From positions 1-16,568 of the forward strand of contig JADLKP010000025.1 in NCBI GenBank assembly GCA_016838945.1: a stretch of 16,568 nucleotides of DNA. Reading direction: 5' to 3'. Each line of letters starts with the position of its first letter. Positions within the stretch are counted from its first letter, which is position 1. Of the stretch, positions 1-7,430 are shown piece after piece. Below the pieces are notes generated by a model. That model made no database searches. It saw nothing but the letters and a program-made list of their open reading frames with translations, and was not told where the DNA came from. This DNA is from Methanobrevibacter sp. GTDB taxonomy: Archaea > Methanobacteriota > Methanobacteria > Methanobacteriales > Methanobacteriaceae. Both the position numbers and the translations under genes were made by a program.

Positions 1-14
1 TAGTTTATTAGAAA

Positions 15-78
15 AACAAGGAGGGAGTATATATGAAATATATACGCAATTGTATTGCGTATACACAAATGTTGTGTG
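15..78 (+). repeat. Divergent or partial cassette-boundary element at the left edge
   Basis: The element ends in GTTGTGTG at 71-78. This is exactly complementary to CACACAAC at 702-709, just before the next element, so 71-78 looks like the right half-site of an upstream recombination site. Inside it lies a perfect 10-bp hairpin (41-50 pairs with 54-63, 3-base loop). A candidate left AAC at 15-17 would make a short site of about 59 bases. It lacks the internal conserved blocks of the other six elements, so it is either another subtype or only the end of a longer site cut by the window edge. Confidence 0.4.
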
Positions 79-115
79 ACATAGAAGCAGAGACCATAAC
101 AGAATAATTTAACTA

Positions 116-664
116 ATGGATTTTTACACAAATAGATTACATATTAGACCTGTAAATATTAATGATAGTAAATCATTATTTAATTATCGTTCAGACTCTG
201 AAACGCACAGATTTTTGAGCTTAATTCCAAAAACTATTGAAGATGTTTCTGATTTTATATGTAGAACTTCAAGCTCAATAAATATTCCAGGGACTTGGTT
301 TCAATTTGTAATAATTGAGCGAGATTCTGATATCTTGATTGGAGATATTGGAATCCATTTTATAGAGACTGATTCAGAAAATATGCAGACAGAGATTGGT
401 TATACCTTGGATAAGAATTTTCGTGGGAAAGGGTATGCTATGGAAGCATTGACAGAAATTATTGATTACTTGATAAATGATTTAAATAAACATCGGATTA
501 TTGCATCTATAGACCCAATAAATATTGATTCAATTAGACTAATTGAAAGATTGGGGTTTAGGAGAGAAGCACATTTTAAAGAGAGTTTGTTTTTTCACGG
601 AGAATGGGTTGATGATTTGATTTATGCGATATTAGCTAAAGAGTGGAAAAATAAAAGCAACTGA
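116..664 (+). CDS. GNAT-family N-acetyltransferase (RimJ/RimL type)
   Basis: This 182-residue protein has the length and layout of RimJ/RimL-like GNAT enzymes, which move an acetyl group from acetyl-CoA to an amine such as a protein N-terminus, a small molecule or an antibiotic. It opens with the usual 'T-x-R-L-x-I-R-P' strand (residues 5-12). The acetyl-CoA pyrophosphate loop is R103-G-K-G106-Y-A, preceded by the E-I-G-Y strand, and the late 'N-x-x-S-x-R-L-I-E-R-L-G-F' helix and strand is present. The ATG lies about 45 bases inside its cassette (72-826), and the stop codon is about 40 bases before the next repeat element. No promoter is visible upstream. The substrate cannot be read from the sequence; GNAT genes are common passengers of cassette arrays. 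Confidence 0.93.
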   Translation: MDFYTNRLHIRPVNINDSKSLFNYRSDSETHRFLSLIPKTIEDVSDFICRTSSSINIPGTWFQFVIIERDSDILIGDIGIHFIETDSENMQTEIGYTLDKNFRGKGYAMEALTEIIDYLINDLNKHRIIASIDPINIDSIRLIERLGFRREAHFKESLFFHGEWVDDLIYAILAKEWKNKSN

Positions 665-701
665 AATTCAGGGATGAAAATATGAAAAACAAGAACTACG
701 G

Positions 702-834
702 CACACAACATCGCATATACCTAATGGCGGTTTTACTGCACTTTGCAAGGCTTTTCGCCCGCTCAAACTTTTCCTTGGTTTGACAGTTGAATCGTCCGCA
801 ATACGCCACTAGGCATATGCGTAGCGTTACCGCT
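702..834 (+). repeat. attC-like palindromic element 1
   Basis: Core AAC is at 707-709 and core GTT at 826-828 (122 bases). The outer arms pair as an imperfect inverted repeat: CGCATAT near the left end matches ATATGCG near the right, and TAATGGCG matches CGCCACTA. The inside carries the shared central blocks AACTTTT and TTGACAG (780-786) and a TCCG block. The left end (CACACAAC) pairs with 71-78, and the right end (GTTACCGCTA, 826-835) pairs exactly with TAGCGGTAAC at 1949-1958. The element therefore sits between two cassettes, each with its own complementary ends. Confidence 0.8.
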
Positions 835-859
835 AATGTTAAGAAAACACCTACATACA

Positions 860-1951
860 ATGAAACATATACTGATTGGATTATTGAGTTTTTCTTTTTT
901 GAATTGTTTCTGTCAAACGAACGATTTTGATACTCTTGTTACTAAGTTTAGGGAACGACTAGAATATGATGATTACAAGGTGAATTTACCTGTTATTCAT
1001 AAAGGAGAAGACTTTAATATAATTCTTTCTGAATCTTCGCTCGAATTTAAAGAGAAAGAAATTGTATTTGAAAACCCTAATCAAAATAATTCATTTCCAT
1101 TATCATTTTCGGTAATATTCAAAGAAAACATAGTGTCGCTGTTTGAGCCTGGAACTTTTGTATGTCATAAACTATCAGACTTTTCAAGAAACGAGGAACT
1201 TGAAAAAGAATTAAATACAAAACGATTTGATTACCACTGGTTAATCAACAATAATTTGTGTGGATTATCAAATGGAAAATATTGGCTCTTTGACTCTACA
1301 AGCAATTGGACGAAATTTGAACAAAAATTACCGTTTGAAAAAAAACCAAAACTTTTTGAGAACAAGGAATACCTTGCTTATTGTGATTGTCATGGAGAAT
1401 GGGGTGGAACAGTTTATTTTTATAACAGGGCAAATGAAAATACATATTTTACCGAGGCCACTTGTGCAAATTCGATAATTGAAACAGATAAAGGCTATAA
1501 AGTCTTATCGCATCTAGGACACGGAATGGGCAGTGCTGATTTGAAATTAATTGCTGACCCTTCAAAACTGTCTAATCTAAAAGATTTTGACTCAAAAACT
1601 AAAAATATAAATGCTCTTGGATACTCTGATAAATCAGGTCATCCCAAAACTGTTTTTGATTTTTATTGGGTTCAGATTTTTTCAAGCTTTAATTGGAATG
1701 GGCAAACAATCTATATGGTTAATTGGCAAGACAGGACATTTCTATCTGAAATTAGAAAAAAGGATATAATAATTGTTGACCCACTCTTTAATTCAGATTT
1801 ATACACACATGACCCGATTACAACTCAATACGAAAATGGAGTGATTTTAATGAATCTTGATTTTTATGGACTTGGTAGAGAAAGAGAAGTTTCAATGATT
1901 ATAATTAAAGACAAAGAGATTACAAAAATTGATTGGAATAATAAACACTAG
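860..1951 (+). CDS. Secreted protein of unknown function
   Basis: I do not recognise a family. From the ATG at 860 the protein has 363 residues and begins Met-Lys followed by a hydrophobic stretch that ends in Leu-Asn-Cys-Phe-Cys-Gln. This is a typical Bacteroidota signal peptide with cleavage just before Gln, so export to the periplasm or beyond is likely. A lipoprotein is less likely, since the lipobox is poor. An in-frame ATG at 836 would add eight residues in front of the signal peptide and lies only nine bases past the cassette edge, so 860 is preferred. The mature part is rich in aromatic and acidic residues, with a Cys-Asp-Cys-His motif in the middle, and has no further membrane segment. 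The TAG stop (1949-1951) is already part of the following recombination-site arm, a very tight fit to the cassette end. Confidence 0.8.
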   Translation: MKHILIGLLSFSFLNCFCQTNDFDTLVTKFRERLEYDDYKVNLPVIHKGEDFNIILSESSLEFKEKEIVFENPNQNNSFPLSFSVIFKENIVSLFEPGTFVCHKLSDFSRNEELEKELNTKRFDYHWLINNNLCGLSNGKYWLFDSTSNWTKFEQKLPFEKKPKLFENKEYLAYCDCHGEWGGTVYFYNRANENTYFTEATCANSIIETDKGYKVLSHLGHGMGSADLKLIADPSKLSNLKDFDSKTKNINALGYSDKSGHPKTVFDFYWVQIFSSFNWNGQTIYMVNWQDRTFLSEIRKKDIIIVDPLFNSDLYTHDPITTQYENGVILMNLDFYGLGREREVSMIIIKDKEITKIDWNNKH

Positions 1952-2082
1952 CGGTAACACGCGGTATAAAAAATTGCCGGTATAGTAGGTTATTCAAGGG
2001 TTGTAGCCCGCTTCAACTTTTGTGTAACTCGACAGGTAATCGTCCGCAATCGGCAACTTTTCATACCGCCACCGTTACCAGC
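1949..2082 (+). repeat. attC-like palindromic element 2
   Basis: Core AAC is at 1956-1958 and GTT at 2074-2076 (121 bases). The outer arms are GCGGTAT on the left and ATACCGC on the right; the inner arms are TTGCCGG (1974-1980) and TCGGCAA (2050-2056). The central blocks are AACTTTTGTGTAAC and TCGACAG (2029-2035). This copy shares its arms with the elements at 15254 and 16376. The left core GGTAAC pairs with the start of its own cassette (826-831). The right end GTTACCAGCAAGCAT (2074-2088) pairs at 12 of 15 positions with 4250-4264. Confidence 0.82.
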
Positions 2083-2125
2083 AAGCATAAAGAACGACAA
2101 CTGCACCGATAAATACGAAATAAAT

Positions 2126-4246
2126 ATGTTTACAACAGAAGATAAGGACAATTTTTTTAACGCAATAGAATCTTTAAAAAAATATCGTAGAGCTGATTTG
2201 CTTGACGAAAAAGGTAAAAATTTATTAGAGGCCTTATATACGGACTTACTTCCTAATGACCATATTCTAAAGAAAAGTATTAGAGAAAATACAACATTTC
2301 TTATCGGAAGGAAAGGAACAGGAAAATCTACTATATTTCTAAGAATTGAGCAAGAACTTCGAAAAAAAGATAATTTCTTGCCTTGCTATCTTGATGTAAA
2401 GACTATTTATGACTCTGCTCATTCAGACTTTTTGAATCTAGATTATCTATCTGATTATTTACCATCCAAGACAATCAAAAAATACCTAATTGAAAGAAGT
2501 TTTCTACAAAGCGTTTTGAAAAAAATTGTTGAAGAAATTGATTTGCGTTATGACACATTTTATGAGAAGTTAAAGCAACTATTTGGAGATACAAAAGCAC
2601 AAGAAACAAAATCTAAAATTGAAAAACTAAGAAAACTGATTGAAGATAATGAAGCATTAAAAGAAATTGAAATTCCAATAATCAAAAACATTACATCTAA
2701 AAAAACAACTTTTGATGAGAAAAAAACCACAAAGACAGATACTACAAATGACAAGTTTGGCATAAGTGCAAGCTCGACAGGTCCAAAAGTAGGATTAGAT
2801 TTAAATGATGAATCAACCGAATCGAAAGGAACACTTAAGTCCACTGAACTAGAGGAGGGATTTTCAAGTATTTTTTTGCAAGTATTTCAAATTAAAACTT
2901 TCATTGAAGACACAAAAGAAATACTTAAAGCTGTAAACATTCGACACATTGTAGTATTGTTGGATGATTTCTCAGAAATTGAAGATTATGCCTTAAAAAC
3001 ATTTGTAGATGTAGTTTTAGCACCATTAAATAATTGGTCAGACGAATTCATTAAGTTTAAAATTGCGGCTTACCCAAACAGAATTTATTATGGGAAAATA
3101 GACCCAGGAAAAGTCGATACAATTAATTTAGACTTTTATAACCTATACTCTGAATTTGATAGGAGTAAAATGGAGGAAGGTGCAATTGATTTTACGAAAA
3201 GAATTATTGAAAAAAGATTTTTACATTTTACCAGAAAACCTGCCTCAACTTTTTTTGACACTTCAAAATTAACGATGGATGAATATTACAAACTAATATT
3301 TCAAACATCAATGAATGTTCCAAGGATAATTGGTTATATCCTTTCATACTGTTACGAAAGTAAAATCATTTATGATAAACCTATTGCAAGACAAGACATA
3401 GAGACAGCTTCTCAACGCTACTACGAAGATAAGATAGAACCATTTTTTCATAAGACAACTTTTTCTTTACTATCGTTAAATGAAAAAATTGATACACTTC
3501 AATTGAAAGAACTCCTGCAAAAATTTGTAGAAAGAATGACTGAAAACAAACGAAAAATAACTACAGGTGAATTAACAGGAGAATCATATCTGCCATCATT
3601 TCCATTTTGTAGCCATTTTCATTTTAATTCAAGTCTTGAGAAGTTTTTAAAAACATTAGAACTAAATTTTTTCATTTCTAAATATACTGAAATGAGTGAT
3701 AAAGATGGACAATTATCATCTATTTATTCATTGAACTATGGACTTACACAAAAGCACAATCTACTTTGGGGTAAACCAGATGGAACTAAACATCGGAAAT
3801 ATTTCATTGAAAGACCTTTTAATTTCAACAGTTTACTTAAAGACTTTCTAGCGACAAGTAAATCAATACATTGCATTAATGATGAGTGTTATCAAGTTTT
3901 TAATCAAGAACAACTACCACTTTTAGAATATTCAGGTTTTAAATGTAATAAATGCCATTCTGATGTCATAATTGAGGCTATTTCAGACGAAATAAAAACA
4001 GAGTTGATTAAAATAGAGCAAGAAAGCTTACTTAACCCTTCTGACATTGATATAGTAATGGAATTGTCTAAGCAAAATGAGCCAATAACGGCAAGAGAAA
4101 TTTCAGAAGAACTTGACATATCATCATACTCAATAGCACATAAGAACAGAATGCTTGACCTAAAAAAAGGTTTAATCAAGAGAGACCAAACAAAAACACC
4201 TTTGACTTATGAACTTACTGAAAGAGCGAAAAACTTATACAAATAA
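2126..4246 (+). CDS. Large P-loop ATPase with zinc-ribbon-like motif and C-terminal winged helix
   Basis: This is a 706-residue protein. Walker A is G61-R-K-G-T-G66-K67-S68-T69, and Walker B is the hydrophobic strand ending in L279-D280-D281. The 'G-R-K-G-T-G-K-S' loop recalls the Sll1717-like P-loop ATPases, but I am not certain of the family. Residues about 150-250 are charged and low in complexity, probably a coiled or flexible linker. Near the end, C583-x4-C588 and C607-x2-C610 look like a zinc ribbon. Residues about 640-706 form a helix-turn-helix or winged-helix unit ('T-A-R-E-I-S-E-E-L-D-I-S'), suggesting DNA binding or an interaction switch. There is no signal peptide, so it is cytoplasmic. 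It is alone in cassette 2075-4382, starting about 50 bases inside it. A defence or regulatory ATPase role is possible but is inference. Confidence 0.88.
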   Translation: MFTTEDKDNFFNAIESLKKYRRADLLDEKGKNLLEALYTDLLPNDHILKKSIRENTTFLIGRKGTGKSTIFLRIEQELRKKDNFLPCYLDVKTIYDSAHSDFLNLDYLSDYLPSKTIKKYLIERSFLQSVLKKIVEEIDLRYDTFYEKLKQLFGDTKAQETKSKIEKLRKLIEDNEALKEIEIPIIKNITSKKTTFDEKKTTKTDTTNDKFGISASSTGPKVGLDLNDESTESKGTLKSTELEEGFSSIFLQVFQIKTFIEDTKEILKAVNIRHIVVLLDDFSEIEDYALKTFVDVVLAPLNNWSDEFIKFKIAAYPNRIYYGKIDPGKVDTINLDFYNLYSEFDRSKMEEGAIDFTKRIIEKRFLHFTRKPASTFFDTSKLTMDEYYKLIFQTSMNVPRIIGYILSYCYESKIIYDKPIARQDIETASQRYYEDKIEPFFHKTTFSLLSLNEKIDTLQLKELLQKFVERMTENKRKITTGELTGESYLPSFPFCSHFHFNSSLEKFLKTLELNFFISKYTEMSDKDGQLSSIYSLNYGLTQKHNLLWGKPDGTKHRKYFIERPFNFNSLLKDFLATSKSIHCINDECYQVFNQEQLPLLEYSGFKCNKCHSDVIIEAISDEIKTELIKIEQESLLNPSDIDIVMELSKQNEPITAREISEELDISSYSIAHKNRMLDLKKGLIKRDQTKTPLTYELTERAKNLYK

Positions 4247-4249
4247 TAA

Positions 4250-4390
4250 ATGCCAGCAGGTAACAGGCGTTTGGCTCAATGGCGGGTGAAGTGGTTAATT
4301 GAACATTCTACCTCGCATTAACTTTTGTGGTGTATTGACAGTTTTGTGCTCCGAAATCCGCCACTGCGCCAAGCGCCGTCCGTTACCAAA
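4250..4390 (+). repeat. attC-like palindromic element 3
   Basis: Core AAC is at 4262-4264 and GTT at 4382-4384 (123 bases). The outer arms are GCGTTTGGC on the left and GCCAAGCGC on the right; the inner arms are ATGGCGG and CCGCCA. The central blocks AACTTTTGTG and TTGACAG (4335-4341) match the other copies. The right end GTTACCAAACATTTTA (4382-4397) pairs at 15 of 16 positions with 5446-5461, the left end of the next element. Confidence 0.8.
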
Positions 4391-4407
4391 CATTTTAAAT
4401 AAAACTG

Positions 4408-5445
4408 ATGAATACAATTAAAGACCTGATTTATTTTGATTTTGATAAAGCTAAATCATTAAACAGCCAATTAAATGGAGGTATTATTAGTGAACTGACA
4501 AGAGCAATGGAAGAAGAAGGTGCTGTTTCTTCTGAAATAGGATTTGACATTAAAGTTTTAAAAGGAAAAGTTGGAGCAACGGATAAAGAAAAAACATTAC
4601 GAACTGAAAAAATCGAACTCTATCATGAACTGTTAAATGAAATAGAAAAATCATTATTTGAAAAGAAAATATTAACCGACTTGAATGAAAATTTTGAAAA
4701 TGGAGGAGCTTCATTTAATGACTTTTTAAAGATGGTTCCAAATTTCACATACATAAAATCAACTGGATGGAGTTCATTTGAGGACTTTGAGAGATTTAAA
4801 CGAATAATGAATAATTTCAACGAGATTCAACGGTTGATTTTCACATCTGCCTTAGATAATAATCCTGAAATAATTCAATTTAAAGAACAAATAAATGATT
4901 TGCGTAAAGAGATAAGAACAAGTACAAAAGCCAATAAAACAGCAGAATTAAAAAAACTAAGTGCTATTGAAAAGAACTTTGATAAAACTATTGAGAAAGA
5001 AGCTGGAGCCGTTTTTTTAGATGAAACATTTATTGACCGTGTAGAAACATTTCTCAATACCTTTTCACCAAACAGATTAAATTTTCGTTTAGCACCATTT
5101 GATGTTTTTAATGATTTTCAAATTCTAGCAAATCTAAAAAGCAAATATCTTGTTGATGGAGATTTTGAAAATGTAATTTTCACATATGGTAGTAGACCGA
5201 ATATTAAACTTTCTGTTTTTGGAATTATCACATCTTGTCCGCAAAAAGAGGATATAAGAGTGAACTTAAATGATGAGTATTTAGGATATGAAGATGATGA
5301 ACTTCAAGAGGAAGCAGCTTTTGAAAAAGCATTTCGAGGTGTGTTTTCATCATTCGAAGGATTTGAAAAATTCTTTTTTGTTCCCACGTATCCCAAAATA
5401 TCGGTAAGTCCAATAGCAATTTATAGAGAGATGAAAATTGAATAA
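4408..5445 (+). CDS. DUF6414-like protein
   Basis: This is a 345-residue cytoplasmic protein without signal peptide or membrane segment. The opening 'I-Y-F-D-F-D-K-A-K-S-L-N-S-Q-L-N-G-G' (residues 8-25) resembles the start of DUF6414 proteins, a family of unknown function; I rate that match as moderate. Residues about 145-200 are rich in Lys, Glu and Leu and probably form a coiled coil. The C-terminal third has hydrophobic beta-like strands and an acidic patch (residues about 280-300). It is the only gene of cassette 4383-5580, beginning about 25 bases after the cassette edge and ending right before the next element. Whether it acts with the neighbouring ATPase is unknown; the intervening recombination-like site argues that the two arrived separately. 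Confidence 0.83.
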   Translation: MNTIKDLIYFDFDKAKSLNSQLNGGIISELTRAMEEEGAVSSEIGFDIKVLKGKVGATDKEKTLRTEKIELYHELLNEIEKSLFEKKILTDLNENFENGGASFNDFLKMVPNFTYIKSTGWSSFEDFERFKRIMNNFNEIQRLIFTSALDNNPEIIQFKEQINDLRKEIRTSTKANKTAELKKLSAIEKNFDKTIEKEAGAVFLDETFIDRVETFLNTFSPNRLNFRLAPFDVFNDFQILANLKSKYLVDGDFENVIFTYGSRPNIKLSVFGIITSCPQKEDIRVNLNDEYLGYEDDELQEEAAFEKAFRGVFSSFEGFEKFFFVPTYPKISVSPIAIYREMKIE

Positions 5446-5590
5446 TAAAACGTTTGGTAACAAAATGTATATGGCAGGCGGGGGTTTAAGCGGTCTGACA
5501 AGTCAGACCTGCTGCTCACTTTCCTGCGGGTCTGACAGGATTTCTAACGAAAATCCCGCCCGACCACATACAAGTGACCGTTGGCAACAA
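5446..5590 (+). repeat. attC-like palindromic element 4
   Basis: Core AAC is at 5459-5461 and GTT at 5580-5582 (124 bases). The arms TGTATATGG and CCACATACA pair imperfectly, as do GGCGGG and CCCGCC. The inside differs from the other copies: it holds a perfect 8-bp hairpin, GGTCTGAC (5492-5499) with GTCAGACC (5502-5509), and a further GGTCTGAC at 5529-5536 overlapping the conserved TGACAG block. Its right half-site GTTGGC does not pair with its own left half-site GGTAAC, but pairs with GCCAAC at 15251-15256, the far end of the defence cassette. Confidence 0.8.
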
Positions 5591-5648
5591 GTGTAAAAAG
5601 ACAGACGACCAGACAGATACTATATTGACAAAATTAAAATAAGAAAGG

Positions 5649-5703
5649 ATTTAGCTTTTTGACAGGACAGTGCAAATTTGATGGAAATTTATTTTGTTTT
5701 TTT
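5649..5703 (+). repeat. Left arm of inverted repeat around the hsd operon
   Basis: The 19 bases at 5685-5703 are the exact reverse complement of 15141-15159, and the 12 bases at 5649-5660 are the exact reverse complement of 15203-15214. The order of the two blocks is preserved, with unequal spacing between them. Both blocks are A/T-rich, so single matches would be weak evidence, but two collinear matches on opposite sides of the operon are unlikely to be chance. Confidence 0.5.
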
Positions 5704-5742
5704 CTTCCCCCCGCAAAAAAAGAAGAAAGAAACCCCACCCAC

Positions 5743-5808
5743 ATTGCAGCACATTTGCAAGCCCCACGAGCCAACGCTCAAAACCAAAGCTTGCAAAAGA
5801 GCTGCAAT
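5743..5808 (+). repeat. Folded hairpin repeat, left copy
   Basis: The outer stem ATTGCAGC (5743-5750) pairs with GCTGCAAT (5801-5808). A 3-by-3 internal loop follows, then an inner stem TTTGCAAGC (5754-5762) with GCTTGCAAA (5789-5797). Within the loop is a small GAGC-CAAC-GCTC hairpin (5768-5779). A second copy in the same direction lies past hsdR at 15026-15082. The outer stem sequence differs between copies while still pairing, which suggests that the fold matters. It forms most of the 306-base gene-free stretch before hsdM. Confidence 0.7.
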
Positions 5809-5843
5809 TTTGCTTACGCACCCGTGCTAAATTGTTACTTTTG
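5809..5843 (+). promoter_or_regulatory. Candidate Bacteroidota-type promoter for the hsd operon
   Basis: TACTTTTG at 5836-5843 fits the TAnnTTTG -7 box of Bacteroidota sigma-ABfr promoters, and TTTG at 5809-5812 could be the -33 box, though the 23-base spacing is slightly long. The pair sits just after the folded hairpin and about 45 bases before the hsdM start. No other copy of this box was found upstream of the four tightly packed genes, so one promoter could drive all of them. Confidence 0.4.
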
Positions 5844-5888
5844 AGCTTTAATTGAAACTTGTTGATTTTTAAAAAAGAAAAAATATAA

Positions 5889-7430
5889 ATGGCAAAGAAA
5901 AACGGAAACGGCACAGAAGAACCTTTAGAAAAACAACTCTGGAAAGCAGCCGACAAATTGAGAAAGAATATTGATGCTGCTGAATATAAGCATGTGGTTT
6001 TGGGATTGATTTTTCTAAAATATATCTCTGATGCTTTTGAAGAATTGTTTGCTAAACTGAAAGCCGAAGAAGCACAGGGAGCCGACCCCGAAGACAAGGA
6101 TGAATACAAAGCCGAGAATATTTTCTTTGTACCGCAGGAAGCACGTTGGAAAATGCTGTTATCAAAAGCAAAACAACCCGATATTGGCAAATTTGTGGAC
6201 GATGCAATGGATGCCATCGAAAAAGAGAATGCTTCGTTGAAAGGAGTTTTGCCTAAAGTGTATGCCCGACAGAATCTCGACCCGACAAGTTTGGGCGAAT
6301 TGATTGATTTGGTTGGCAATATTGCCCTTGGCGATACCAAAGCCCGAAGTGCCGATGTACTCGGACACGTTTTTGAATATTTCCTTGGTGAATTTGCTCT
6401 TGCCGAAGGCAAGAAGGGCGGACAATTCTACACCCCACGGAGTGTTGTTGAATTGTTGGTTGAAATGTTAGAACCATACCAAGGACGTGTTTTTGACCCC
6501 TGCTGTGGTTCTGGTGGTATGTTTGTGCAATCGGAAAAATTTGTAGAAGAACGCAAAGGAAAGATTAACGATATTTCCATTTACGGACAGGAAAGCAACC
6601 AAACAACTTGGCGTTTGTGCAAAATGAACCTTGCTATTCGTGGAATTGATAGTTCGCAGGTAAAATGGAACAACGAAGGCTCATTTTTGAACGATGCACA
6701 CAAAGACCTGAAAGCCGATTATATTATTGCCAACCCACCGTTTAACGTGAGCGACTGGGGAGGCGATTTGCTTCGCAAAGACGGACGCTGGCAGTATGGC
6801 GTACCGCCAACTGGCAACGCCAACTATGCTTGGATTCAACATTTCCTTTACCACTTAGCACCCAACGGTCAAGCGGGTTTTGTATTGGCTAAAGGTTCGC
6901 TCACAAGCAAAACATCGGGCGAAGGTGATATACGGAAAGCATTGGTTGAAAACAATTTGATTGATTGCATTGTAAACCTGCCTGCAAAGCTTTTCTTAAA
7001 TACTCAGATTCCCGCTTCGCTTTGGTTTATGAACCGCAACCGTACAAACGGTAAATTCAGAGACCGCAGCAAGGATATTTTGTTTATTGATGCCCGAAAC
7101 TTAGGTTATTTGATAAACCGCCGAACCAAAGAACTTTCGCAAGAGGATATTCAAAAAATTGCAGAAACATACCACAACTGGCGAAACCCCGATGGTAAAT
7201 ATGAAGATATTGCTGGTTTTTGTGCTTCTGCTCCAATTAGCAAAGTAGCAGAGCTGGATTACGTACTTACACCCGGGCGGTATGTTGGTTTGCCCGATGA
7301 TGAGGACGACTTTAATTTTAACGAGCGTTTTACTGCCCTGAAAGCTGAATTAGCAGAACAGTTAAAGGAAGAAGCACGCTTAAACGAAATTATTTCCACT
7401 AACCTTTCAAAGATTAAGACAAATGACTGA
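5889..7430 (+). CDS. hsdM: Type I restriction-modification DNA methyltransferase subunit HsdM
   Basis: This 513-residue subunit carries out N6-adenine methylation of the target chosen by HsdS, using S-adenosylmethionine; two HsdM join one HsdS to form the methylase. The N-terminal helical HsdM domain covers about residues 13-130. It is followed by Q179-F-Y-T-P183, the SAM-binding motif I F202-D-P-C-C-G-S-G-G-M211, and the catalytic motif N282-P-P-F285 of the gamma N6-adenine class. Length and motif order are those of an intact enzyme. The gene has a noticeably higher GC content than the upstream cassettes. It overlaps hsdS by eight bases (ATGACTGA at 7423-7430), so the two are translationally coupled. 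Confidence 0.98.
   Translation: MAKKNGNGTEEPLEKQLWKAADKLRKNIDAAEYKHVVLGLIFLKYISDAFEELFAKLKAEEAQGADPEDKDEYKAENIFFVPQEARWKMLLSKAKQPDIGKFVDDAMDAIEKENASLKGVLPKVYARQNLDPTSLGELIDLVGNIALGDTKARSADVLGHVFEYFLGEFALAEGKKGGQFYTPRSVVELLVEMLEPYQGRVFDPCCGSGGMFVQSEKFVEERKGKINDISIYGQESNQTTWRLCKMNLAIRGIDSSQVKWNNEGSFLNDAHKDLKADYIIANPPFNVSDWGGDLLRKDGRWQYGVPPTGNANYAWIQHFLYHLAPNGQAGFVLAKGSLTSKTSGEGDIRKALVENNLIDCIVNLPAKLFLNTQIPASLWFMNRNRTNGKFRDRSKDILFIDARNLGYLINRRTKELSQEDIQKIAETYHNWRNPDGKYEDIAGFCASAPISKVAELDYVLTPGRYVGLPDDEDDFNFNERFTALKAELAEQLKEEARLNEIISTNLSKIKTND

Noticed and set aside
41..63. Rho-independent terminator at the left hairpin
   Set aside because: The stem is perfect but no T-run follows on either strand, and its place beside a cassette core fits a site fold better.
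1260..1478. Short plus-strand frame within the secreted-protein gene
   Set aside because: It lies in another frame of a better-supported gene with a signal peptide and a stop that fits the cassette end.
5651..6412. Long open frame on the minus strand opposite the start of hsdM
   Set aside because: It is antisense to a clear hsdM, its translation is low in complexity (Ser, Ala, Phe rich) and it resembles no protein family I know.
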